64,000 bases of DNA from Pisaster brevispinus (taxonomy: Eukaryota > Echinodermata > Asteroidea > Forcipulatida > Asteriidae): positions 8,231,366 through 8,295,365 of the forward strand of contig JAMKCF010000016.1 in assembly GCA_023634235.1 (NCBI GenBank). Reading direction: 5' to 3'. Positions 1 through 11,900 of the stretch are shown here, one piece after another. The notes below the pieces were generated by a model. It worked only from the letters and a program-made list of their open reading frames with translations, was not told the origin of the DNA and made no database searches. The position numbers and the translations under genes are program-made. Each line of letters begins with the position of its first letter. Within the stretch, counting starts at the first letter, position 1.

Positions 1-29
1 GATAGAATCAAAGGAAGAGGTTTTGTAAA

Positions 30-482
30 ACAAATATTGACTGCTTTGTCTCGAAGCAGTCAATATTTGTATACTATAACACCCCTTACAAAAATTCTGC
101 CTTTTCATTGGTTTAGAGCGCGTCACATGATATGTCTTAGTTTTACTAGAAACCCGGCGGCCGTGTGATAGTCGTTTGCCATGTAATAGTCGACTATTGA
201 CCCAGACGTCTTTTTTACCCACCTCGAACCCAATCAGTTGTGCATCTGTGTATCTGAAATGCGCGTACGAACGTTACGTGTACGAGGATAAATAGTCTAA
301 TGGGGTGTTATAAAACAAATATTGACTGCTTTTACTCGTGCTATGGTTAAAACTCCGACTCCCTCGGTGATCCCCGGACCGTTCCATTTTCCCTCGGCTG
401 CGCCTCGGGAAAATAGAACGCTCTGGGGATCACCTCGGGAGTCGTAGTTTTAACCATAGCACTCGAAGCAGTCAATATTTGT
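30..482. repeat. nested palindromic elements at the window start
   Basis: ACAAATATTGACTGCTT (30-46) pairs with its inverse at 54-70. The same arms recur at 315-331 and 466-482, but there enclose a second palindrome (GTGCTATGGTTAAAACT... paired with ...AGTTTTAACCATAGCAC), which encloses GGTGATCCCC/GGGGATCACC and a CCATTTTCCC/GGGAAAATAG hairpin. ATAACACCCC near 77 is inverted at 302-312. Confidence 0.85.
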
Positions 483-892
483 ATACTAGCAGACGTACAA
501 ATGCGTGCGCGTCACGCCACCATCAGTGCAATAGATAGGTTGCAATATGACGTAAATCGGTCATCTTTACGGGCAATTTGGAACACACAATCATGCGTTT
601 CGCGTGAGAACGGTGTGCAGCACGCGCAGATTTCACAAAAACTCGTTTCACGATTGGTGATTAAACAGCGCGGCTGCGTTAATAATTTGAGCGCTTGACA
701 CGCCTTCAAGCCGAAATGAAATTTCCCGTAAAGATGGCGTCCATTGGGAACTATCTATACAAAAAGGTGCGTTTGCTAACCAGTAGCGTTCGTGCGCATG
801 CGCGATGTACCGTTGCCATTTCATTGGAAGGGTCTACTGCCCCATCCCAACGGGCACCGACCAAAAATCCATTTCGCTTAAACTTACTGAGC

Positions 893-925
893 CCCCCCCC
901 CCCCCCCACACACACACACACACCC
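893..925. repeat. C-run followed by (CA)n
   Basis: A run of C of about 15 bases (one A-free tract) is followed by CACACACACACACA. Confidence 0.95.
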
Positions 926-2485
926 CGCTGAGTTCAGAACCTATTTCCCAGCCCCAACCAAATAACAGTTTATTTTTGGACGCGAACTGTGGAGAGATGT
1001 CCTACTGGTCGAATGGAGAGCAATGTGCATTTGACGACTAAATCAGCTTTGTTATAGAACGCTTTAAGGTTTCCCAGAGCAAAGTTGCAGCTGTTGCTTG
1101 AAATGTTGAACCCGCTCCAATAGCTCTACAATCCTCGTATCTTTCTGGAAATGATAAAAAGAGACAAACCAGTCCCTATGTGGTAAAAGATGACACGTCA
1201 ACTGCAGTCTTATGGGATGCTAGGGTGTTTGGCAGCAGGTAAATTAATTGTTTGGGAAATGTGCGCAGGCTCAACTACGTATACACAATTAAAATTTACC
1301 AAGGGGGCCTTTTTCCAAAATTAGCTTACACTGCTTAATATTGATGACGGAGCCCAAACTGGAACTGGAGTCGAACACGAGGTTTGGAAAAAGCCCCTAA
1401 TAAGGCTGCTGCCACCCAATGATCCAAAGTCTCCTCTAAACTAGGGAGCACTGACGAACGATTGCCCCACATACAACTGAACATCAAATGTAAAAGTATA
1501 CAGTCATTATTGTTTTTATTTATTATATTTATACAAAAAAAGTTTTGCACTCCAGTTCTAGTTTGGAATAAACACATGCCCAACCAATCAATGGGATTTT
1601 TAATCAACATGATCAGCAAAACGCTTAAATACTTCTCTTTACCCAGGTGTATAAATGAGAACATGCGAGGACTGAGACAGTTGTGGACTAACCCCCTCAG
1701 CGCTAACATAGACCTAAGCAGCTTGACTCATAGTACGCTTCTCAGGGAGATGTGTAAGTATGTGGGTTGAGTGAGTGTCGGACTTGGTTCCAAGTTTGAT
1801 GATGTGATAGCCAATACAGAATTAAATGAATAGCGCCCTCTTGTGGATTAACCCCCTGATGCTGATAAATAACCGCGATCTCAGACTTGAAATACATTCT
1901 AGTTAAAGTGTGCCCGATGCACAAATATGATGTTGTAAAGCGCCCTGTATTGGTTACTCAACACAAACCCGTTTCAGATTGTATCTGTATCTCTGATCTC
2001 GTGGTGGTGCAAGCCGCATTCCCGGGCCAGAATGCCCCGTCTTTTGCGAGTCAAACCGACCAAGAATTTGGGTCAGAAACTTGTGACTCAGGCTACCAGG
2101 CGAGTCGTGAACCCTCTAACGCCAAACGCAGATTATGCTGACCATGGAAATGGGTTCACGTCCTGGGACCAGTTGGCTCAATTCAGATATTATAAGTAAA
2201 AGTTGCAATATTGGTTCATGCAAGTTTACAACTTGCGTGTGATAGTTTGAAACTTAATAAGAGCGCAATTTCTCAAGGAGCTACGTGGCGCTCGCTCAAC
2301 ATGGTTGGTCGAGGCGAGCTGAGGCCAAACTTTCAGATTTGTTCTCTACTTTCAAAGGTTTTTTGAATGTTTCTATTGGAAAGGTATTTATAAATGGAAA
2401 AAGAACCCTTCAGTTCGGCCCTTTATCGCACGGCCGGCCACGACCCTGCTGGTTTTAAACGGCCTTTTAAGACCCTGTCGCCACT

Positions 2486-2491
2486 TTTATT
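2486..2491 (-). promoter_or_regulatory. candidate AATAAA polyadenylation signal for the receptor gene
   Basis: On the minus strand GGGAATAAAAG lies about 240 nt past the read-through stop, just beyond the MITE remnant. A hexamer of this kind can occur by chance in AT-rich DNA, so the support is weak. Confidence 0.35.
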
Positions 2492-2573
2492 CCCTTATAA
2501 TCAAAGGGTAAGAAAGAGGTTGGCGTGTTACGATCAACCCAACCCTGTCTCGCTTTGCCTCTAGATTAGAATC

Positions 2574-2727
2574 AATAGACCCCCTTGCATTGGCCACCAT
2601 CGTTGATGAAACGTGCACGCGTAAAAGGCTATCATTGGCTGAGAGTCGCGCACAGCGCGTAACACGCCTGCACTTTTCCATTGTTTGTCATCAAAGATGG
2701 TGACCACTGACGTCATGTGCAATCCAT
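2574..2727. mobile_element. MITE remnant, ATAGACC family, at the receptor stop codon
   Basis: The left end ATAGACCCCCTTGCATTGG and right end (on the minus strand) ATAGATGGATTGCACATGACGTCA resemble the terminal repeats at 54351-54526. It contains TGACGTCA and AAGATGG. The TAG stop of exon 16 lies at its right end. Confidence 0.65.
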
Positions 2728-2928
2728 CTATTGTTTCTTGAGCAAAAATACCGTTACCTCTTCCAACTCGACCTTTAATTTCTCAATTGCCGCGTCTTTG
2801 TCCCTCAGTTTGGCAATGTCTATGTTGAGACTGGTGCCAGGACGTTGGGGAGCTATTTGGTTGTGTGTTGTAAACATTCTCTGTTCCTGGGGTCCGTCTA
2901 CTTGACGTTCGGACCACACTGCAATAAT
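2728..2928 (-). CDS. GABA-B receptor-like exon 16: cytoplasmic tail with coiled coil
   Basis: Opened by GTCACAG, phase 0. IIAVWSERQ follows the membrane domain, and IAKLRDKDAAIEKLKVELEE has heptad hydrophobics like the GABA-B coiled coil used for heterodimerisation. Reading on gives VTVFLLKKQ and TAG at 2728-2730. A possible donor GAG|GTAACG lies at 2757. LEEVT across that junction resembles GABBR2, which favours read-through. The TAG lies in the end of a MITE. Confidence 0.75.
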   Translation of the reverse strand: MIAVWSERQVDGPQEQRMFTTHNQIAPQRPGTSLNIDIAKLRDKDAAIEKLKVELEEVTVFLLKKQ

Positions 2929-5900
2929 CTGTGACAGAAAAATACACCACCGAAGCAACAAAATAGCTTAGAATCAAATACGGTAATTTTCTGGGTATTG
3001 CGCGCTTACAATTATATAACAGTGTCCACTGCGGACATCGGTCCAGTTTTCCCAGTTTGTGGCTTTAGTTAAGACCCCAAAAGGACCAATCGTTATAAAG
3101 ATGGTAGTGGTAGAAAGCATCCTACAAAACTATTTCATCTGAAGTGACTCGTTGGTTAAAAATCAATAACATTATTTCGAAAAATTTGAATTGACACAAA
3201 ATTTGAATCTCAGGTTTTTATTAACCCCAGCCTACTGTGTTACCCATGATAGAACCTATAGCAATCAACATAATTAAACATTAAAAAAAAACCGAGTCAA
3301 TATGTGTTGAGCAAGGTGTCCCCAATAAATTCTGAGGTATACAAGTTGAAGTAATTAGGCCTACCTTTGGAAGAAATATAAGACAGTTTGTTATAGTTGT
3401 CCCGAAGGTTATACACGCTGCGGTGAGGGTATAAGTGACGTTGGGCTTTTCAATATCCAGTAAAAGAACCAGAGGGGTGACGATGACACTTGGAATAGCC
3501 ACGTTGTAGATTGCAATCGCAATAAACTTCGAATCGTTGAGTTGCAGCATGGTCACTTTCCTAGGATACGAACGAATGCAAACAACGAAAATCAATTTCG
3601 GAGGAGCCTAAGGCCCATGTCACACGAGGCAATTTGCTGGCAACCAGTTCCAGGCAAGAAGAAAAGGCATTCACATTTAAAAAATTGCTCACACATTTTT
3701 CTTAGGGATATCAAGACTTTGTTAAATAAATTACTCATGTACTACCGAAGTGATCTTGTAGAATGCACTGCAGTCGGTTGCCTCCAAGTTGCCTGTAAAA
3801 GTTGCCTCGTGTGACAAGGCCCTTAGTTCAAAAATTAGTATAAACCCAATGTTCGAAAAGACGCGAGACTCTGCATAGTCTATACGCTGAGTCTATGCAC
3901 GAGTTACTGTTTTTCAAAATCATTTTCGCGTTCTGTCTGTCCAATAGGGGAACAACTCAAAAGCGCCGAGCTTCTTTCTTTCCCTCCCTACATACCAACA
4001 GGATGTATACGATTTTCTGTACAGCGTAATATCAAATACATATAATGCGTATGAAAAAAGTTATAATGTATGTACCTTGTACTTGCTATTCTGTTAGTAT
4101 GAAATTAATGTAGAATTCCAAACCTTATAAATTTATTTTGAAAAAAAAAGTATTAGCTGTAGCAAACTGCTTACCAACAAAAAGGACCTGTGGTATAAAT
4201 TAAAAAAAATATAGTTAGTGGCACAATGTTTCGACCATAGCAGAGTCTTTCTCGAAGGCTAAATAACAAAACTATGTACTGTACTTGCCTCGTCTCCCAA
4301 GCTAGGAATGCTCCATACACGAGAAGGGTTCCCTTGTAACTGAACATGACCCCCGACCACAACAGTTTGGGAGAATTTGGTGAGTCACATTTGTCCAACG
4401 TCCGCACAATAATCATGTCCGCTTCGACGTCCATCTGACGTTCCAGAATCACAAATAATATTAGCAAATTGATATAGCAATACTTCTTAACACCTAAAAC
4501 TCTACACACGTGTGCTCAAAACAATTAGTCCAAAGTTGAAAATGTTACGTCCGATACCAGACAGAGGGCGCCCTACATTTACATATCATATGTGTATCTA
4601 TGGAATACAGTGCCTTGAGTTCTTATTTACCTGATCTGCCAGAATGACTTGGACGAGTTGACTCGGATCATAGGCTGTCCATACTGAGATGATTATGACA
4701 TCAACTACCACTAATACGCCTACAATCATGAAGAGATGGTAGTTGAATATCTAAACAAGAAAACACGTCCAAGAATCGTCTTAATAACCCACGTAAGAAA
4801 AACAATGACAATTCACAATAAGTTTGTCTGCGCAGGTCTGCGTTTGAACTTTGTAAAGAAAGTTGATGACTACAAACTTAAATTTCTTTGTTCTTCTTTA
4901 CCAATCTCAGGGATTACACATTCTCCAGAACAGTGGCATTTATCATAATGCTGCAACACATGTAGCAACTCGAAAGTAAAAAGGAAAACACATTTATTAT
5001 CAGTCGAGCAAATGACCGTATTCGAACTAAAGGTGGGAATGCTGAACAGCCATTTTCATAGTGTTCGAGGACTGTGAACCATCTATGTCATATGAGTAGT
5101 TATATCAACCACACTTGCACCAACGTCACACGCGCTAATGTCTGCCACGACGCTCGCCACTTTGGTATTCAATGGTAAGCGTGTAAACGCCGCGTTGCAT
5201 AAATTGCACACTACACTGTATAACACACGGAGACATTGACTCCCGAAATGGCGCAACTAAGACTATTGTGTTGATGACGTCAGGTGAATTTGATCAATAT
5301 ACGTGGGCGTCTTGAATTGAGGTCAGCGTGGGTTTTATTTCAACTCTTTTGGGGCCGACAAGGCGCTTATTGCGGTACTCTATTCACAACACTTGCCCCC
5401 ACACAACAACACAAATCTCAACGGCTTAACACCTAAGAATTACACACAATCGATGTACACATACACGTTGTTGGAAATAACACCATTCGCTCTCAGTATA
5501 AAGAAACCTCCTACAAGCTTGCTCTAATGGTTGCACTACACTTTATAGACATTCCTTTCGGCATTGGTGTGTGCGTTCTATATAAAGTGAGACATTGATG
5601 TCCTACTTTTAAAAGCCTGTTAATACTGCCTGAAGTAGACATGCCAATGAGACATTTAAGGGGCTTACGCTCAAGGCCGTGAGTTGTTCTTATGCATATA
5701 AATCAAACTACAACCTTTACCTTAGTTCTCCTCGTTTTGTTCCTGAATATAACGTGAACTCTCCAAGTCTTGGCGAAAAGCCCGCCAAAGGCGAGAGTAA
5801 ACGAAATCGGCAGTATCCATACATGGGCCTGAGGATTGAAAAAAAGTATCAATAGACCTTATGCACCTGGCGTAATTTCAATAGGACGCCCTCGCCTATG

Positions 5901-8900
5901 AGGTCACAAAGAGGTTACTCATTATTGGCACATCCTGTGCGCCGCGCGTGCACAGATGTGCGTTTCCATTGTTTCATCATCGGTTTACCTCTAAGATGGC
6001 GGCTGGATGACGTCTATGCGTAAGTTCTTTATACATTCACAAGATGCAACAGTTATGCGGAAACTAGATTAGCACGCAACGCTTCCCCTTATTGTACAAT
6101 GTACAGTGTTATTATTAAATGTGTTTTTTTTTTTCAACTGCAGAAAATGACTCAATCATCTCGCTCGCTCGCGCGGTAAATTTCCAAGGCGCCAATGCAA
6201 TGGTCATTGGACTTGGAGAAGCTCTCGAGAATTGCTCTAAGAATAAGCTCTCGGAAATGAGGAAAGTTTTAAACATAGATATTAAAGGAGGTTGATTGAT
6301 GTATTAAAGGGACACATTGCCTTCGGATTGGGCGCTTTGTGTTAAAAAAAAAACGTTTGCTATGAAAGAATATTGTTTAAATAATGTTTTAAAAGTTGAT
6401 TATAATGGTTCACATAATACCCTCAAAATTGTGTGGTTTTTCCTTTCACTTCTCGAGCTCACACAGTCTGCTATTTGAAGAGCCACAAACTTACGAACCG
6501 TGTTAAGTTCACGAAGTAAAAGGAAAAACCACACAATTTTCAGGGACATTTGTGGGAATCATTACATTCTACTTTTAAAACATCTTTCCAACCATATTTA
6601 TTTGGTAACACACGCTTTTTGATATCCTTAAGCACACGATCCCGAGGGAGCGTTTCCCTTTAAGGAAGGAAGATGCATACCCAAAGAGCAGCGACAGAAA
6701 AGCCTCGATCCCCGCAACTGTCGGACAAGATTTATGAAAAATACTGTCAGTGAGAACCACAGAACGTAAACCCACACATGTTATCGACCTGATAAATTGA
6801 GGACTTCTTCTTTCTGTTTGATTTTTGTGTGTGTGTTTTTAGTAAAGCCTCTATTGGTCTTGTACACGAATGCAAAGCGAGGACGTCTTCGGTGTGTTAA
6901 TTAAGTTCTTGGGTTAATTGGGTAGACACAATTGTTCCCATCATGCCTAATTCATGAACCCTTCAGGGTAAATTTAGATAAACCTAGCAGTGTTTGGAGT
7001 GCATGTTTTATATCAGAAATCTTCAACGAGAAATAGAGGAGGCGCTGCTGAAGAAAAAAGCGTACTTCGAAAACACCGGTATCTTTAAAAAAGGAAAAGA
7101 AAAAAAAAAGATATCGCCTAACACCACAAAGCTGGACGGCCACTTCAAGGTGAGGGTACCATATATGGCTAGGTGCCTTGCTCAAGGGCATGGTCGTGAC
7201 TGGGTATGGAACTCACAATCTGCTGCTGACAACACCAGAGCTTGGGTCCGGGTGAACGAACTAGACCGCTCGGCTACGACACGCCACAATCATTCTACGT
7301 GCTTTGTTGGTGTCTAAACAATTTATCATACATTGGCGTGTATGGTAATTTGATTCCATTCGTTTTCCTCAGATGAAGGGTCTGTATATACGGCACGCCG
7401 CTAAAGAATGATAGGTAGAATTTATTGAAGAAATCGCCTCAATAACCTTTTTGCTGTATTGGTTGACAAACATTTCCGACAGTTTGTTCACAATTTAAAG
7501 CCCTCGTGACTTCAATTAACCAAGACACTGCGGTTGTTTGACAAATCTGCGTCCATATTTTACTTGTTCGAAATTGGATTTGCCGAGGCAAACGGTTCGC
7601 AGATTGGCAAACTTGTGGTCCTAATAGGAAGCCATTTCGATGGTAACTCTACGGAGACAACTTAACAATCGCGTATTTCGACGTGTAATCTGACGCCAGC
7701 AATGTTTGTAAAGACCACATGGAGCCAGACTCTAACGAGAGCGCACCCTCAATCTTTCTTGGGCCTGATGCAACTTTCTCATTTGCATATTTACTGTAAA
7801 AACATAAAGTTTGTGTCCGCAACCTTTGGACCTTTCTCTTTTCCGTTTTAGCTTTGAGCAAGAGACCACGTTTATTTTCTTGAGGTATTTATCTCTTCAT
7901 TTTGTAGAGAGCATGGCTCTGGCCATGCTCCGAATCTGTTTACTTGGGAGGGACAATGTCCTAGAGCTCTCTGTGAGGTTTGTTTTGTGTTTAAATCACG
8001 ATCTTTTTTTATCAGATAAAATCTGTTATTCTGAAGGCTTGTATATGGTAATACATACTAAATTGTAAAAGAAATTGTAATTTAGGTATATAGCCAGCCT
8101 AGTGATGACCTTTGCCCTTCACGTCATTTATGACAGGGTTGTGTTATTTGCACTGTGTAATGTTGATTTCAGGATTAAAATACTTTAAAGCGCAGAAAAT
8201 AATTTTCTATGATTTTTAGACGTCATCGTATGGATTTCACTGTATTATTTTAGTGAATGCTCCTTCCCGTGCCTCTACATTTATGATGCGTATATGGAAT
8301 TCATTCCAGAGTTTATTTTGGCACGCTCAGGTTTTCATTTATGAAGGCTGACGACGGTGGTTCAAATTGATTGCTAATACTTGACTCAAATGATGGTGTC
8401 TTCGACAATTAATAACAATAACGACGAAGGTCTATGTTGTCTATCATAATTAGTGTCATTGAAAGTATACGTGTCCATGGTGTATATTGTGGTTTGCTCT
8501 TAAGTTTTGCCGAGCACAGAAGGAAAAGTGATATTTTAATATAGGTCTACTCAAATTTCCTGGATGCCAACTATGTTTATTTCAGGCCTACCGGCACTTC
8601 ACTTGGCTCATACGTTTATGATACCAACAATATGAACATGGCTCTAAAACATTTCTCAGACCAAGGGGGTTCAGACCTTCTACTAAAATCCACAAGATAA
8701 TCATATCAATATTGTTATACGATTGATCGTTGTTATTTGTAATGATAAAACAACAATTAGAAAGCAACTTTACAGCAAGTTTCCAAATCAAATCAATTCG
8801 AACGATTAATGAAATTGAATGGGCGTGGTACATTATTAAAACCATTGTTACAATTGGCACTTTACAGGCAACCATGCAAGTGCAGGCATTCTCCAAAGAG

Positions 8901-11900
8901 AAACTTCATTCACATTTCAGTTTCCTCGTTGTTTTCCTGGGGTTATACTGAGCTACAGTATAGGGAGTGTTCGTTTTGCACACAGGGCCCAATTTCATAG
9001 AGCTGCTTTAGCAGAAAATTTTGATTAACATCTGTCTGCTAAGCAGAAATGAGCAGGATACCAGTCATAAATTGTATCATGTGACATGGTAGCTTGGCTG
9101 GTAACCTTACTTTGGTAAGCGTAATTTTGTTGTGCTTAGCTACTTTTTGTGCTTAAGCAGCTCTATGAAAATGGGCCCAGGGCAGTTGGTTGCCCCCAAG
9201 CTGTCTGAAAAAGGGCCCTGTGTGACAATGCTGGATGTGAAAAGATGTTAAAATAAACAAATATTGCAAAACAAAATAAGTAAATAAATAAAATAAAAGT
9301 GAAAGTGTAGCACCCTTGGTGAAAACTGCTATACTATTGATGATTTTCATTTTACTATTGGTTATCATTGTGCAATGGGCCTAAGTGGCTTTGAGAACAT
9401 ATCCTCGGTCGAGGGTAATAATAGTCACTAAAAGGCACTTACCAGACACATATATCCCACGGTATCTCTACCGACTAGGCTTTGATCCAAACCGGCTAAG
9501 ATGACATCAATGTAGCACATGCAACATCCAACAGCAATCACATTGTTGATACTCGGACAGGAGAGCTTCACTACCCTGAACAAAAATGATAAAATAATTC
9601 TTATCAAGTCATACAAAAAAAATGTTTTTGTTACGAACATAGTAAATTACATAAAAGCGCTGAAAAGGGGCTTGTTTAAGAAAAAGGCAATGGAAACTTG
9701 GCCTGATGAAGTGCCACCCTTATGCCCTCCTAAGTTTTTCCTTAGTTACGGCGCTGGTTGGGCATGCAGTGTTTTTCAACCCAAAAGCTTATTACAGACC
9801 CAATTTAATTGTATTGTGTTTTATCACCCAAACAACAAATGCATCACTGCAATGTATATTTTTGTCTTATAATGAACCGCGCGTCTCCCCCGTCTCAAAG
9901 TGTAGCTAGTCATTGCTAATCGGATGGCTAGAATATTTTCCCATTGATCTTTATTATTCATTTTTAAAGGCATTTATACAATTTAAACAAACGAAATTAA
10001 TCCTTCTAATCCATTTCAGGCGCTAAACAGAGTGTTCGATAGAGAAATAACATTTACAGTATCTCACAACACTGCAAAAACTGGAGTGGTAAATTGACAC
10101 CAAGGGTGTTGTCACATATAAATACCGAAAACATAATCAAATGGGTGTTATAATAACAATTATATTTCTGCTAACAGGATTATATTGGCGTTATTTTAAC
10201 ACACTGTGATGCTTATTTTGATTCTCTCTTGTGTATCTATATATGACAACATCCACGGTGTCAATTTAACACCAGTTATTGCATAGAATTTGTGCAAAAA
10301 ATATGAAGCCAACGTGCAGAAATAGAACCAACGTAGGCCTTTGTGAACTTTTGAATTTTAAAAACGAAATCCAAGGACACACTTCTTACTCATTTACACT
10401 CCATCACGGGAAAGTTCTATTAAAGAACTTCCGAGTCTGGCCACAAGAACTCGAAAAGTATACATTCATTTTACTGTGCGGGTTTGTTTAAATTGAATTA
10501 CCTGGGTCATTAAACTTGATGGGTGAGCACTTAATCTGCCTGGGGAAGTCAGCAGCACCAGGTCAGGATTGACCCACGGGGCCTGACCCATTTCCGGGTC
10601 AGTTTGACCAGGAAAGAGGTTAAAATGTGATTTCAACTCGAACTCTGCGTCATCTTGACCCTTTTTGGGTCATTTTGACACAAATTCCGGATCATTTTGA
10701 GCCATAAAATTGGTCATATCCAACAGGACTATAGGATCCGGGTCAACTCTGACCGCATAGATGGCGCGGGTCTAGATTATTTTGTATAATCACCTCCTAT
10801 TTCTGAAGTTTATGTTGAATATCAAAAACGCCACTGTCATAACAATTCCCAGAGCTGCAAATGATGTGAAGACGATGAACACCGATGAATCGATACCGCG
10901 ATAGACAGTCTTCCTCAATGAGCCATCTCTAGGAGTGGCACCCCCTGGATGGTTCAAATAAAACAAGTTGACGGTAAGGGTATCCTATTTTTAGCCATGG
11001 AATGTTAAAGTCTGTCCGAAAAGAAAACTGGTTTGTGTACAAAGACGTGACCTAAATGCGTCCGCTGGAAAAGTTGGTCATAGTCTTTATGCGAAGTACC
11101 CCGGTTAATTGAAATTATGTAAGAGTGAATTTCCTCGGAAATTAAGTGTTGAGGTTATTCTTAATGGTACCGTGATCGCAAAGTCAACCACATCCAAATT
11201 TTAGGGCGCTAGTTACTCACAAAACAATGTGCTTAGAAATACTCTATAAGCACCGTAAGCAAACAGTTGTGTGGTAATAACTGGCATCATAAAATCGGGG
11301 TTAGGATTTCTCCAAACTATCTTTACGTTTGTAAATGGTAACACCTTTTTTTTCACTCTTTACCGGTAAACAAGAGCCCGTCTTCTTGTATCCACTGCAG
11401 TCCACCGTCTTGCAAGTATATAGCAACCGTTTTCTCAATTCCGTCTGAATAAAAGAATCGTATAATGAATTCTAAAATTAATTGACATTGACGATTGAAG
11501 CCCAAATACATCGACAGTAATGACCATGTCTTTGAAAGCAGCCGTCACTCACAGGGACATGACGAACAAAAGAACAAGTGATCTGAAATTCAATTAAAAA
11601 TGCACTCACCGACTAGTTGTTCAATTTTAAAAGGAGCGACACGATTTCCAGACACATCAAATGAGACGGAGCCCTGGAGCGAAACATATTAATTATTTAT
11701 TTTAGGTCTTCGGATGATAAAAAAAATATATATATATAATAATAATATTGACTAAAAGTCGTCCAGGGAAGAACACAAGAAAAGCCGTCCAGGGACGAAC
11801 AAAAGAAAAGACGTACAGGGAAGTACAAAAGAAAAGACATCCCGGGAAAAACAAAAGAAAAGAAGTCCAGGGAAAAACAAAAGAAAAGATGTCTAGGGAA

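Larger units (their letters stand above)
1..2727. other. 3' flank of the receptor gene, no supported gene
   Basis: Holds the nested palindromes (30-482), a C/CA microsatellite (893-925), a fragment of the CTAGGTGGCAGCAG MITE (about 1403-1430), the candidate poly(A) signal and the MITE at 2574-2727. A plus-strand frame at 1887-2141 and a minus frame at 1335-1709 are open but have no recognised family or splice context. Confidence 0.7.

Noticed and set aside
1887..2141. Plus-strand frame ending in a Ser/Glu-rich tail (QTDQEFGSETCDSG)
   Set aside because: It looks somewhat protein-like, but no family is recognised and no supporting splice or neighbouring exon was found.
4281..4286. GT donor (GTACAG) after exon 14
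   Set aside because: It gives phase 0, which does not fit the phase 2 acceptor of exon 15; the GC donor six bases away does.
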